A stretch of DNA of 23,332 bases from an uncultured Chloroflexota bacterium (lineage in GTDB: Bacteria; Chloroflexota; Anaerolineae; Caldilineales; Caldilineaceae). Below the pieces are notes generated by a model that did no database searches, was not told the origin of the DNA, and saw nothing but the letters and a program-made list of their open reading frames with translations. The translations under genes and the position numbers were made by a program. Shown one piece after another: positions 1 through 7,500 of this stretch; position 1 is the stretch's first letter; every line of letters starts with the position of its first letter. Where the stretch lies: positions 1 to 23,332 of the forward strand of contig CAIRNL010000307.1 of the NCBI GenBank assembly GCA_903879975.1, written 5' to 3'.

Positions 1-1
1 C

Positions 2-745
2 GATGGCGCGCACATCCGGGCCCGCACCGGCGTCCTGACCGAGACGCCGGCGCTTGACAACCGCCTTTCGGCACGTGCCACTCTGGAATATTTCAGTGAA
101 GTGTACGGTGTTCCACGCCCGGAACGCCGCCGGCGAGTGATGGAATTGCTCGAACGCTTTGAACTCACCCAGCGGGCCGACGACAAAGTAGGGGGCTTCA
201 GCAGGGGGATGCGGCAACGCCTGGCTATCGCGCGTGCCCTGGTCAACGATCCCGACATTGTCTTTCTGGACGAGCCAACTTCAGGTCTGGACCCAGTGGC
301 GATGCGCGAGGTGCATCGTCTGATTGAAGGACTCAGTCACCGTGGGCGCACTGTCTTTCTGTGCACACACAATCTTGCCGAGGCCGAACGCCTCTGCAGC
401 CGTGTCGCCGTGCTGGCACGCGGGCAGGTGCTGGCTGTGGGCACGACGCGTGATCTGGCTGCCGAGCTGAACCGTGGCCATCGTATCAGTGTCGAGATCG
501 ACACGCACGATACGGACCGTGCCCTCGCGCTCTTTTCGGCACTTCCGCAGGTCTCGCATGCCGAGATCGCTGTCGAGCGCGCCGCTGTGCGCACCGGCGG
601 TATCTTGCTAATCTTGCACGGTGTCACACGGGCTGGCGTTCCGCCTGTGATTGCCGCCGCTACGCAGGCTGGCATCAACCTCTACCGCGTCGAACCGGTG
701 GACCCGTCGCTGGAAGATGTTTACTTTGCGTTGCAGGGACATTGA
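2..745 (+). CDS. ABC transporter ATP-binding protein (5' end outside window)
   Basis: This is the ATPase subunit of an ABC exporter, which hydrolyses ATP in the cytoplasm to drive the permease encoded next door. The reading frame is open from the first complete codon of the window, so the start codon and Walker A lie upstream. Visible in order are the Q-loop region (RTGVLTETPAL), the signature FSRGMRQRLAIARAL (a variant of LSGGQ), Walker B with catalytic Glu in VFLDEPTSGLDP, and the H-loop histidine in LCTHNLAEAE. A C-terminal extension of about 90 residues follows, as in the NatA/CcmA-like class that works with ABC-2 permeases. A GTG at 101 is internal to the conserved domain and is not the start. 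The stop codon is 3 bp before the permease start, so the two are one operon. The substrate cannot be read from the sequence. Confidence 0.95.
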   Translation, partial: DGAHIRARTGVLTETPALDNRLSARATLEYFSEVYGVPRPERRRRVMELLERFELTQRADDKVGGFSRGMRQRLAIARALVNDPDIVFLDEPTSGLDPVAMREVHRLIEGLSHRGRTVFLCTHNLAEAERLCSRVAVLARGQVLAVGTTRDLAAELNRGHRISVEIDTHDTDRALALFSALPQVSHAEIAVERAAVRTGGILLILHGVTRAGVPPVIAAATQAGINLYRVEPVDPSLEDVYFALQGH

Positions 746-748
746 ACG

Positions 749-1567
749 ATGAACTGGCCGGCGGTTTGGGCCATTGCCCACAAAGATGTTTCCGTAGCGC
801 TGCGCACGCGGGCCGTGGCTCTGCCGCTGCTTATCGTTCCGTTGGTGCTCATGGTGGGGATTCCTGTGGCCATTGGGCTGATCTCGGGCATGGCAAACCA
901 AATGGCGGCTGCCGAAACTCAGATCGGGGAGCTGACGCAGGCGATGCCGCCGGAGTTTGCCAGCCGCTATGCAGGCCTGAACGACGTCCAAACGGGTCTT
1001 GTCTATTTTCTCGTCTATCTCTTTGCCCCGATGTACCTGGTCCTGCCGCTGATGGCGTCGGCTGTTGTTGCTGCGGACAGCTTTGCCGGGGAGAAAGAAC
1101 GCAGGACGCTCGAGGCCCTTGTCTACACGCCGACCACCGATCGCGAGCTGCTCCTGGCCAAGGTCCTTGGCGCCCTGATCCCAGGCGCGTTGGTCAGCCT
1201 GGGCGGCTTTGTCGTTTACACCATCGTTGCCAATGGTGTCGCACTCAGTGTCGTAGGTATGCTGATCCTGCCGAATACCCTGTGGCTGTTGCTTGCATTC
1301 TTTGTCGGTCCGGCGGCGGTGACCCTGGGCCTGGGCGTGACGGTCATCGCCTCTGCGCGCGTCAACTCCTTTCAGGAAGCATATCAGATCAGCAGCCTGG
1401 TGATCTTGCCGGTCGTGCTGCTCGTCGTCGGCCAGGCGATGGGCGCCATTTTGCTCTCGAATTGGCTCGTCGTGCTGTTTGGGATCGTGCTGTGGGGCGC
1501 AGACGCGATCGTCCTCAGCTTCGCTGCTGCCTCGTTTCGGCGTACCGCGCTCATGGCCCGCATCTAG
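749..1567 (+). CDS. ABC-2 type transporter permease
   Basis: This 272-residue integral membrane protein is the predicted channel partner of the ATPase just upstream. About six hydrophobic segments are visible, at residues 24-48, 82-108, 136-162, 175-205, 213-233 and 238-262, with a hydrophilic stretch at 49-80 between the first two. The segment FAGEKERRTLEALVYTPTTDRELLLAKV after the second helix is the typical ABC-2 coupling region of NatB-like permeases. The ATG at 749 lies 3 bp after the ATPase stop codon, so expression is almost certainly coupled. Possible substrates for this class include drugs, lipids, sodium or polysaccharide; nothing here decides between them. It is not obviously the beta-1,2-glucan exporter, because the known one (NdvA/ChvA) is a fused exporter of a different type. 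Confidence 0.9.
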   Translation: MNWPAVWAIAHKDVSVALRTRAVALPLLIVPLVLMVGIPVAIGLISGMANQMAAAETQIGELTQAMPPEFASRYAGLNDVQTGLVYFLVYLFAPMYLVLPLMASAVVAADSFAGEKERRTLEALVYTPTTDRELLLAKVLGALIPGALVSLGGFVVYTIVANGVALSVVGMLILPNTLWLLLAFFVGPAAVTLGLGVTVIASARVNSFQEAYQISSLVILPVVLLVVGQAMGAILLSNWLVVLFGIVLWGADAIVLSFAAASFRRTALMARI

Positions 1568-1711
1568 GGGCATCAGGGCCGTCGGGCACAGCTGTCCGCT
1601 CGCACTGCGCCAGGATCGGGTGCTGGGCACTGGGGGGCGTGCGGGCTGCAACGGGGGCTGTGGCGCTTGCTTCGCTCCGCTCGCGCGGCAGGGCCGCTGG
1701 CAGGAGGATGG

Positions 1712-2728
1712 ATGGTGGACGCTGAAAAGCTCATGCATGACCCGTTTCAGCCGTTGCTGGATCGCTGGGGCGCGGTCATTTTGGACGGCGCGTTGGCAAC
1801 TGAGCTGGAGCGGCGCGGCGCCGATCTGCAGGATGCGCTGTGGTCGGCGCGCCTGCTGCTCGACGCGCCGGAGTGGATTCGCAGCGTGCACCAGGATTAT
1901 CTGCGTGCCGGCGCGGATGTGCTGATCACAGCCAGCTATCAGGCGAGCTATGCCGGCTTTGCCCGCCGTGGCCTGGCTGTGGCGGCTGTCGAGGATCTCT
2001 TCCGGCTCAGCGTGGCGCTTGCCCAGGATGCTTGTCACAGCTTCTGGGCTGATTCGACCCACCGGGCCGGCCGCATGCGGCCGTTGGTGGCTGCGTCGAT
2101 AGGTCCATACGGTGCCTATCTTGCCGACGGTTCTGAGTACCGCGGCGACTATGGAATTTCCGTTGCCGAGCTGATGGCATGGCACCGGCCGCGTATGGCC
2201 GTGCTCGCTGCAGCGGGCGCCGACCTTTTCGCGCTGGAGACGATCCCTTGTCTGGCCGAGGTAGAGGCGCTGGCCGCACTGTTGGCCGAATTTCCGCACA
2301 TGCCTGCCTGGCTGGCATGCAGCTGCCGCGATGGGGCGGCACTCTCCTCCGGCGAGCCGTTGGTGGCTGCAGCGCGTATTGCCGCACGAACACGGCAGAT
2401 CGTGGCGATGGGGATCAACTGCACCGCCCCGTGTCATGTAGAGAGTCTGCTGGCCGCCGCACGCCGTGGGACGGCGAAAACGTTGCTCTGCTACCCGAAC
2501 CGCGGCGAGACATGGGATGCAGCGGCGCGTTGCTGGGTAGAAGGCAGCGGCACCGCCGATTTTGCCGAGCTGGCGCGCCGCTGGTATACAGCCGGAGCGC
2601 GCCTTATCGGTGGCTGTTGCCGCACGACGCCGGGCGATATTGCCGCGATTGCGCAGGTCCTGCGTGCAGTCGCCTGCCCTGCGGCTGGCGTGCCCGAAAC
2701 AGGGGCATCGAGCCGATTCGAGCAGTAG
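1712..2728 (+). CDS. mmuM: Homocysteine S-methyltransferase family protein (MmuM-like)
   Basis: The protein is 338 residues and has the (betaalpha)8 homocysteine S-methyltransferase fold. It probably moves a methyl group from S-methylmethionine, or a similar donor, to homocysteine to make methionine in the cytoplasm. The N-terminal motif VILDGALATELERRG and the segment TASYQASYAGF are characteristic. The three zinc ligands are present: Cys237 in GINCTAP, and Cys302 and Cys303 in GGCCRTTPGDI. I chose the ATG at 1712 because AGGAGG (1702-1707) precedes it, though the spacing is short; the ATG at 1733 is an alternative. An upstream TTG at 1667 would only add a low-complexity leader. There is no folate- or cobalamin-binding domain, which argues against MetH. 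It stands alone, about 145 bp after the ABC operon, with no methionine transporter visible beside it, so the exact methyl donor is inferred. Confidence 0.88.
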   Translation: MVDAEKLMHDPFQPLLDRWGAVILDGALATELERRGADLQDALWSARLLLDAPEWIRSVHQDYLRAGADVLITASYQASYAGFARRGLAVAAVEDLFRLSVALAQDACHSFWADSTHRAGRMRPLVAASIGPYGAYLADGSEYRGDYGISVAELMAWHRPRMAVLAAAGADLFALETIPCLAEVEALAALLAEFPHMPAWLACSCRDGAALSSGEPLVAAARIAARTRQIVAMGINCTAPCHVESLLAAARRGTAKTLLCYPNRGETWDAAARCWVEGSGTADFAELARRWYTAGARLIGGCCRTTPGDIAAIAQVLRAVACPAAGVPETGASSRFEQ

Positions 2729-2860
2729 TCTTGCGGTGGTTTCGTCGCCGGGCATGGACAGTGTACACTTCTGTCAACGGTCACTACGTGCCGAGCAGCG
2801 ACCGGACAGTTCCCGCAACAATCGATATTGATCTCACTTGTGCAGAAGCGAGGAGACCCT

Positions 2861-3751
2861 ATGCGCGTGCTTGTGACTGCGGCCAATGGCAAGTTGGGCG
2901 CGTATGTGATCCGTGCGCTGGCACGCGATCACGATCTGGTACTCTTTGCGCGCCACCCACCGAGCGCCGAGTTTGCTGGCCTGCCCTGGATCCAGGGCGA
3001 CATCACATCGCTGGACGACTGGCGGCGCGCAGTGGTGGGTGTCGACGCCATTCAACACCTGGCAGCTCAACCCTGGCCCACCGATCATCCGCACATGTGG
3101 GAGCAGGCTGCTGCAGAGGGCTTGCAGGGCGACACAACCTTTCGTGCCAACATGCTGGGCGTCTACAATCTCATGCAGGCGGCAGTCGAGGCGGGCGTGC
3201 GCACCGTGGTCATGGCGGGCAGCAACTGCGCCCTGGGCCATGGGTTCCGTATCAGCGCCACCCCGTTTCCTCATGCGTTCCTGCCCATCGATGAGACCCA
3301 CCCGACCTGGCCGGAAGATTCCTATAGCTTCACCAAGCGTGCAGCGGAAGACCTGCTGGCAAGCTACACCCGCGCCTACGGGATCCGCACCTACGTGACG
3401 CGCATCGCCGGCATCTTTCCCGCCGATCGTCGGCGCCAACACGCGCAGACGATTGCGCCGGCTTCGGGGTGGAACCCATGGCTGTGGGGGTGGGTTGGCA
3501 GCGAAGATGTGGCGGCCGCCCATCGGCGGGTCATGGAAGCAGCCGACGATTTGCCGCCGCACGACGTATACTTCCTCAATGCCGATGACACCCTTGCGCT
3601 CGAGCCGACGCGTGAATTGATCGAGCATTTCCGGCCAGACCTGCTGCCGCTGTTGCGCGATCTGGAGGGGTACGCGTCGTTGATTTCCTGTTCCAAACTC
3701 AAGGCGGCCACGGGGTGGCGCCACCAAACGACCTGGAGAGACCTTCGATGA
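2861..3751 (+). CDS. NAD(P)-dependent epimerase/dehydratase, extended SDR family
   Basis: This 296-residue protein has a Rossmann fold of the extended short-chain dehydrogenase type. The nucleotide-binding glycines lie in VTAANGKLGAYV (residues 5-16). The catalytic triad looks intact: Ser121 in MAGSNCALG, and Tyr155 and Lys159 in DSYSFTK. Overall it resembles the uronate dehydrogenase and sugar-nucleotide epimerase groups, and I cannot choose between them. The ATG at 2861 is preceded by GAGGAG (2850-2855), which favours it over an upstream in-frame TTG at 2828. The stop codon overlaps the start of the next gene in an ATGA motif, so the two dehydrogenases are translationally coupled and probably act on the same sugar or polyol pathway. 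The substrate is unknown. Confidence 0.88.
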   Translation: MRVLVTAANGKLGAYVIRALARDHDLVLFARHPPSAEFAGLPWIQGDITSLDDWRRAVVGVDAIQHLAAQPWPTDHPHMWEQAAAEGLQGDTTFRANMLGVYNLMQAAVEAGVRTVVMAGSNCALGHGFRISATPFPHAFLPIDETHPTWPEDSYSFTKRAAEDLLASYTRAYGIRTYVTRIAGIFPADRRRQHAQTIAPASGWNPWLWGWVGSEDVAAAHRRVMEAADDLPPHDVYFLNADDTLALEPTRELIEHFRPDLLPLLRDLEGYASLISCSKLKAATGWRHQTTWRDLR

Positions 3752-4860
3752 GTGACTATGTACGGTTGGGCATTGTGGGCGCAGGCAGCATCGCGCTGCG
3801 CGGCCATTTCCCACATCTGACGATGGAGGATGTGCGGGATCGCGTGCGCATCACGGCCGTGTGCGATCCGGTGCTGGAACGCGCCCAGGCGGCAGCGGCC
3901 AAGTTTGGTGTGCCTGCTGCCTATGCCACGATGGAAGAACTGCTGGCAGCCGGCGAGGTGGACGCAGTGTCGATCTGCTCGCCGATCGGCGTGCACTACG
4001 AGCAGGGTATGCTGGCGGTCGCGCACGGCGTGCATGTGCACTTCAACAAGAGCATGACCACGACCGCCGACGAAGCAGACCGGCTGATCGATGCCGCACG
4101 GGCACGTGGCGTCAAGCTCGTCTCTTCGCCGGGCGAGATGCTGCGCCCGCGCCATCAGAAGATCAAGCAGCTGATCGCACAGGGTGCGCTGGGCCGGCTG
4201 ACGTGGGCCGTGACGGGATCGGCCTTCGGCACGTACCACGAAGATGAGTCATCGGTGCGCTCAGGCGACGACCCGCTGACCAACATCAACCCGGCGTGGT
4301 ATTTTCGCAAACCCGGCGGCGGCCCACTCTATGACATGACCGTCTATGGCCTGCACGCCATGACAGGCATCCTGGGGCCGGCGCAGCGTGTGACGGCATT
4401 CTCCGGCGTGCGGGTGCACGAGCGCGAGTTCCGCGGGCAGATGCTGCCGACGGACATGGACGACAACACGCTCATGGTGCTCGATTTTGGCGATTCGTTC
4501 TTTGCCTTTGTCTACGGGGTGGCTGCCGGCGGGCTGCCCAATATGGGGCGCCCGCTCATCTTCGGTACCGGCGGCGTCATCAATGGAACGGCCATCAACG
4601 GCACGACGATTGACTATGATGGCATGGAGCTCGACGCCGAATATGGCTTGAATGGGTCGCTGCCGCACGTGACTGGCGCACATCGTACCATGGAGGAAGC
4701 CCATGTCTATGAGGATGTCATGCAGTTGGTCGACTGGATACTCGACGATACACCGACCGTTGCGACAGCCGAACATGCGCGCCATGTGATTGAAATCTTC
4801 GATGCCGCCTATCGGTCGGCTGCCAGCGGCCAGGCACAGCCGTTGCATACTTCTTTCTGA
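3748..4860 (+). CDS. Gfo/Idh/MocA family oxidoreductase
   Basis: This 370-residue NAD(P)-dependent oxidoreductase belongs to the glucose-fructose oxidoreductase/inositol dehydrogenase family. The N-terminal Rossmann motif is LGIVGAGSI (residues 7-15). The substrate-side lysine usually found in EKP is Lys101, here in the variant context HFNKSM. The C-terminal alpha/beta domain begins near residue 130 and contains GGGPLYDMTVYGLHAM, the family's metal/substrate loop, with Tyr where a His is common. The start is the ATG at 3748, inside the previous gene's stop (ATGA) and with GGAGAG at 3735-3740; a longer frame from 3715 would run into the upstream gene. Members oxidise or epimerise sugars, inositols or related polyols. 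Coupling to the SDR gene suggests consecutive oxidation steps on one carbohydrate, which is inference. Confidence 0.9.
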   Translation: MSDYVRLGIVGAGSIALRGHFPHLTMEDVRDRVRITAVCDPVLERAQAAAAKFGVPAAYATMEELLAAGEVDAVSICSPIGVHYEQGMLAVAHGVHVHFNKSMTTTADEADRLIDAARARGVKLVSSPGEMLRPRHQKIKQLIAQGALGRLTWAVTGSAFGTYHEDESSVRSGDDPLTNINPAWYFRKPGGGPLYDMTVYGLHAMTGILGPAQRVTAFSGVRVHEREFRGQMLPTDMDDNTLMVLDFGDSFFAFVYGVAAGGLPNMGRPLIFGTGGVINGTAINGTTIDYDGMELDAEYGLNGSLPHVTGAHRTMEEAHVYEDVMQLVDWILDDTPTVATAEHARHVIEIFDAAYRSAASGQAQPLHTSF

Positions 4861-4951
4861 GCGGAATCGACAATAGAACAGGATCAGCCGGCTCTCATGT
4901 GGAAGGTGAGACGATCGGGCTGGTCGATTGTCCTGCCAGTGGGAGGCTTCA

Positions 4952-5314
4952 ATGACTCGTGGACTCTTACTCTTGTTGGCCGTGATCGAGTTGGCGCTCG
5001 GGGTTTTCGGCCTGATCGGCGCAACCGGACTGCTCGTTTCACACGACGCCGGGATGGTACTGATCTTTTGGCCGTTGTTGGCGGCAGTTGCCCTGCTGCT
5101 GGTGGCCGGCGCCGCGATTTTCGTGCGCCGGCCGTGGAGCTACTACCTCCACATGGCGATCATCGTTCTGATGGGTCTGATCGGCATCCTCTACGTCGGC
5201 CCAATGTTGGGCGCAAATGGTTGGGTCGAGGTGCTCGTCCAGGCTGGAATTGGGGTCGTGCCCCTGACACTCCTGTTCTTGCTGCCGCCGGTGCGGCGCT
5301 ATTTCGGCGTGTAG
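4952..5314 (+). CDS. Small integral membrane protein, four predicted helices
   Basis: I do not recognise a family with confidence. The 120-residue product is almost entirely hydrophobic, with predicted membrane helices near residues 4-29, 35-57, 64-86 and 91-113, short charged turns (FVRRPW at 57-62) and a basic end (VRRYFGV). The ATG at 4952 has GGGAGG at 4941-4946 just upstream, which decides the start over earlier in-frame codons. It follows the Gfo/Idh gene by about 90 bp with no clear terminator between, so it may be the last gene of that transcript. Similar short proteins are usually annotated as hypothetical or DUF membrane proteins. No catalytic or transport motif is visible. Confidence 0.75.
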   Translation: MTRGLLLLLAVIELALGVFGLIGATGLLVSHDAGMVLIFWPLLAAVALLLVAGAAIFVRRPWSYYLHMAIIVLMGLIGILYVGPMLGANGWVEVLVQAGIGVVPLTLLFLLPPVRRYFGV

Positions 5315-5340
5315 TGCTGGCGAAAAAAATAGCTTGAGCT

Positions 5341-5367
5341 GCCGGGTACGGCCCTCGTGCGCCCGGC
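5341..5367 (+). terminator. GC-rich hairpin after the membrane protein gene
   Basis: The outer arms GCCGGG (5341-5346) and CCCGGC (5362-5367) pair perfectly, and the inner TACG/CGTG can pair with a two-base bulge. It lies 27 bp after the stop at 5314. There is no U-tract; C-rich sequence follows. It is a possible terminator or RNA-stabilising hairpin at the end of the dehydrogenase/membrane-protein transcript. Confidence 0.3.
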
Positions 5368-5502
5368 GCCCTTCCCCCCGAATAGACAACGATTCTGCCA
5401 CGATCGGTGCTATAGTGTAGATAGACACGGTCTGTGAGGCTGGCTGTCCCTGATCGTGTCGGTAATGTCGCTGATCTCATCGGTCTCTCCTCGGAGGTTG
5501 CT

Positions 5503-5871
5503 ATGTTCTCTCGATGGCATCCTGCTGCGACGGGTGGTTGGACTGGCGTGCGACGGGGCGTCAAATGGGGTGGCGGGTGGCTCCCTGCCCTGTTGCTCTC
5601 CATCGGCCTGGTGGCGGCTGTCTTTCCTGCGCTGCGCCTGGAAACGCAGGGCAGCGAGGACGGACGCAGTTCCTCCGCTCTTTACCGCTCACCGCTCGCC
5701 AATATCTGCTACGGCACCTACCACGTCGTGCGTGCCGGCGAGACCGTCTATTCGATTGCCCAGGCCTATGGCTCCACTGCGTACCGCATCCGCTACTGCA
5801 ACGGGCTTTCATCCTACACCGTGCGTACGGGGCAGACGCTGCTCGTGCCGATCCAGCGAACTCGCCGGTAG
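5503..5871 (+). CDS. Small membrane-anchored LysM domain protein
   Basis: The 122-residue product has a basic N-terminus, one hydrophobic segment at residues 26-44 (signal anchor or uncleaved signal peptide), a short linker and one C-terminal LysM domain at about residues 73-117. LysM hallmarks are YHVVRAGETVYSIAQAYG at the start and GQTLLVPI at the end. LysM domains bind N-acetylglucosamine-containing glycans, so the protein probably sits on the outer face of the membrane and contacts peptidoglycan or another envelope polymer. No hydrolase domain is attached. Two cysteines (Cys69, Cys99) flank or lie within the domain and could form a disulfide. The ATG at 5503 has GGAGG at 5493-5497. A TATAGT at 5411-5416 could be a -10 box, but no good -35 accompanies it. 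Confidence 0.85.
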   Translation: MFSRWHPAATGGWTGVRRGVKWGGGWLPALLLSIGLVAAVFPALRLETQGSEDGRSSSALYRSPLANICYGTYHVVRAGETVYSIAQAYGSTAYRIRYCNGLSSYTVRTGQTLLVPIQRTRR

Positions 5872-5995
5872 CCCCTCGCCTTCACAGGGAACTGCATTCG
5901 CAGGTTTGGCCGCGCTGTGCGCTGGGGACGTCGCCCACGGACACACCTGGTGACGGGCGCACCCATCCGATGTCGTCTGTCCGACCGCATAGAAA

Positions 5996-6026
5996 CAGGC
6001 CAGGTTTCTGTCAGAAACCTGGCCTG
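5996..6026. terminator. Perfect 15-bp palindrome between convergent genes
   Basis: The arm CAGGCCAGGTTTCTG (5996-6010) is followed by a single T and then its exact reverse complement (6012-6026); one further A-T pair can be added outside. It lies between the stop of the LysM gene (5871) and the stop of the convergent sigma gene (6073), where a bidirectional terminator is expected. Neither strand has a long U-tract after the stem, so it may instead act as a transcript-end stabiliser or a dispersed palindromic element. Confidence 0.6.
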
Positions 6027-6072
6027 TCACCTGAAAGAATCACGCTGGACGAGCCACGGGGTGTACAGGCGC

Positions 6073-7134
6073 TCAGGAGAACACCAGCTCGTTCAATCGT
6101 GAACTCAGATGCGGGTGGCGTAGTTTGCGGATCGCGTTGGCCTGAATCTGGCGAACTCGCTCGCGCGTGATATCCAGCCCCTGACCGATCTCTTCGAGTG
6201 TGCGAGCCGAGTCGCCGTCAAGCCCAAATCGCAGGATGAGTACGCTGCGCTCGCGCTCGTTCAACTCCATCAGCAACTCCTCGATCTGCTCGATGAGTGA
6301 TTGTCGTTCCGTCATCACCGCAGGATCGACCATTTCCTCGTCCATGATGAAGTCGGCCAGACTGCTCTGCTCTTCGCCTTCCAGCGGGCTGTCGAGGCTC
6401 AACGGCTCCATATTCAGGCGCTGCAGTTCCTGGACCTTGCTGGCCGCACGCTTGAGTTCGCAGGCCGCATTGGCGCCTGCGCCATACGGGTTGTCGGCGC
6501 CGTCCCCAATCAGCTGCGGGGTATCTTGGTTCAGAAACGCCATTTCGACGGCAATCTCGGCCGGTGTCGGGTCGCGGCCCAGCTGCTGGAAGAGCTCGTG
6601 CTGGACACGATTCTGGCGATTGACGTTCTCGATGACATGCACGGGCAACCGGATGGCGCGCGCCTTGTCGGCGATGGAGCGGCTGATCGCCTGGCGGATC
6701 CACCACGTGGCATAGGTGCTGAAGCGGTAGCCGAGCGTAGGGTCGAACTTGTCCACTGCATGTAAGAGCCCAAGATTGCCTTCCTGGATCAGGTCGAGCA
6801 GACTCAGCCCGCGACCCAGATACCGCTTGGCCACGCTGACGACCAGGCGCAGGTTGCTTTGCGTCAGTTGCTCGTAGGCGCGCCGTGAGCTGATGATGCA
6901 AAGTTCCAGCCTGTCGATCTGGTCGATTTCGTCAAGGCTCAACGACCCTGGATCGCGTCTTTTCAAGATATCGAGTTGCTTCTGCGCTGCGGCGCCCTCG
7001 CCGATCTTGACGGCAATCTCCTGTTCTTCTGCCATGCTCAGCAAGGGATGCTTGCTGATCTCGCGCAGATAGATGCTCACAGGATCGACCGCCTTTTCGC
7101 TCTTCTGCGTGGACTCTGCGCGCTTGGTCTGCAT
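6073..7134 (-). CDS. RNA polymerase sigma-70 family factor (RpoD/SigA-like)
   Basis: This 353-residue sigma factor directs RNA polymerase to promoters. Region 1.2 is at residues 17-50 (DPVSIYLREISKHPLLS). Region 2 spans about 88-160, with the core-binding and -10 recognition sequences NLRLVVSVAKRYLGRGLSLL, DLIQEGNLGLLHAVDKFD and FSTYATWWIRQAI. Region 3 is about 165-265, and region 4 (280-345) ends in the -35-binding helix EEIGQGLDITRERVRQIQ. Region 1.1 is absent, and region 3 carries about 30 extra residues near 200-235, a pattern I associate with Chloroflexota sigma factors. The ATG at 7134 has GGAGGG (7148-7143 on the minus strand) 8 bp upstream; the frame continues to 7221 but without support. 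It could be the housekeeping factor or one of several group 2 paralogues. A -35/-10 pair and a 34-bp repeat array lie upstream. Confidence 0.95.
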   Translation of the reverse strand: MQTKRAESTQKSEKAVDPVSIYLREISKHPLLSMAEEQEIAVKIGEGAAAQKQLDILKRRDPGSLSLDEIDQIDRLELCIISSRRAYEQLTQSNLRLVVSVAKRYLGRGLSLLDLIQEGNLGLLHAVDKFDPTLGYRFSTYATWWIRQAISRSIADKARAIRLPVHVIENVNRQNRVQHELFQQLGRDPTPAEIAVEMAFLNQDTPQLIGDGADNPYGAGANAACELKRAASKVQELQRLNMEPLSLDSPLEGEEQSSLADFIMDEEMVDPAVMTERQSLIEQIEELLMELNERERSVLILRFGLDGDSARTLEEIGQGLDITRERVRQIQANAIRKLRHPHLSSRLNELVFS

Positions 7135-7292
7135 TGTATGTGCCCTCCAGTGATGGTAAGGGTCCAGCCATCTCCCCGAGATCAGAGGACCGGGCGCGCG
7201 GGCGTCCGCTGTGCCTCCCATGACCGAGTGGAGCAGGTGGAGAGAGATTCCCTGAGTCGTTTGTCGGCGGGATGCCCAACGAACTCGCTATT

Positions 7293-7321
7293 ACAGTAAC
7301 TTGCCTTCGCCGCAATGTCAA
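7293..7321 (-). promoter_or_regulatory. Predicted promoter of the sigma factor gene
   Basis: On the minus strand a perfect -35 TTGACA (7321-7316) is followed after 17 bp by TACTGT (7298-7293). An overlapping TGTAAT (7295-7290) fits the -10 consensus better but sits 20 bp from the -35. Either gives a leader of about 150 nt before the ATG at 7134. The 34-bp repeat array ends about 10 bp upstream of the -35 box. Confidence 0.6.
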
Positions 7322-7330
7322 TATATCCTT

Positions 7331-7500
7331 GCATGCTTTTGGATACATATTTCAAAATATTTCTGCATGCTTTTGGGGGTATACTTCAAAATATCCATGC
7401 ATGCTTCTAGAGATATGATTCAAAATATCCATGCATGCTTTTGGGGACATACTTCAAAATATTTCTGCATGCTTTTCTGTGCGCGTTTCAAAGCATTCCT
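7331..7500. repeat. Tandem array, exact 34-bp period, five units
   Basis: Units start at 7331, 7365, 7399, 7433 and 7467, each exactly 34 bp. All begin GCATGCTT, and units 1-4 share TTCAAAATAT at offset 22-31. Unit 1 contains the inverted repeat ATATTTCAAAATAT (arms around CA). Unit 1 has only 9 G/C in 34, against GC-rich surroundings. A sixth unit (7501-7534, starting GTATGCTTTT and ending in the same TTCT as units 1 and 4) and a trace of a seventh show decay rightwards; a half-unit resemblance (TCAATATATCC, 7319-7329) continues leftwards. Units abut without spacers, so this is not CRISPR. Because 34 is not a multiple of three, any encoded peptide would change frame each unit, so it is probably non-coding. 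Its position just upstream of a -35 box suggests a multi-site operator or curved upstream element. Confidence 0.9.

Noticed and set aside
742..1725. Plus-strand frame overlapping the permease
   Set aside because: It is a frame-shifted reading of the ABC permease. The frame from 749 has clear transmembrane segments and family motifs.
608..2755. Long minus-strand open frame (715 codons)
   Set aside because: It lies antisense to the ABC permease and homocysteine methyltransferase genes. Its product is rich in Arg, Gln and His with no recognisable domain, as expected from codon bias in GC-rich DNA.
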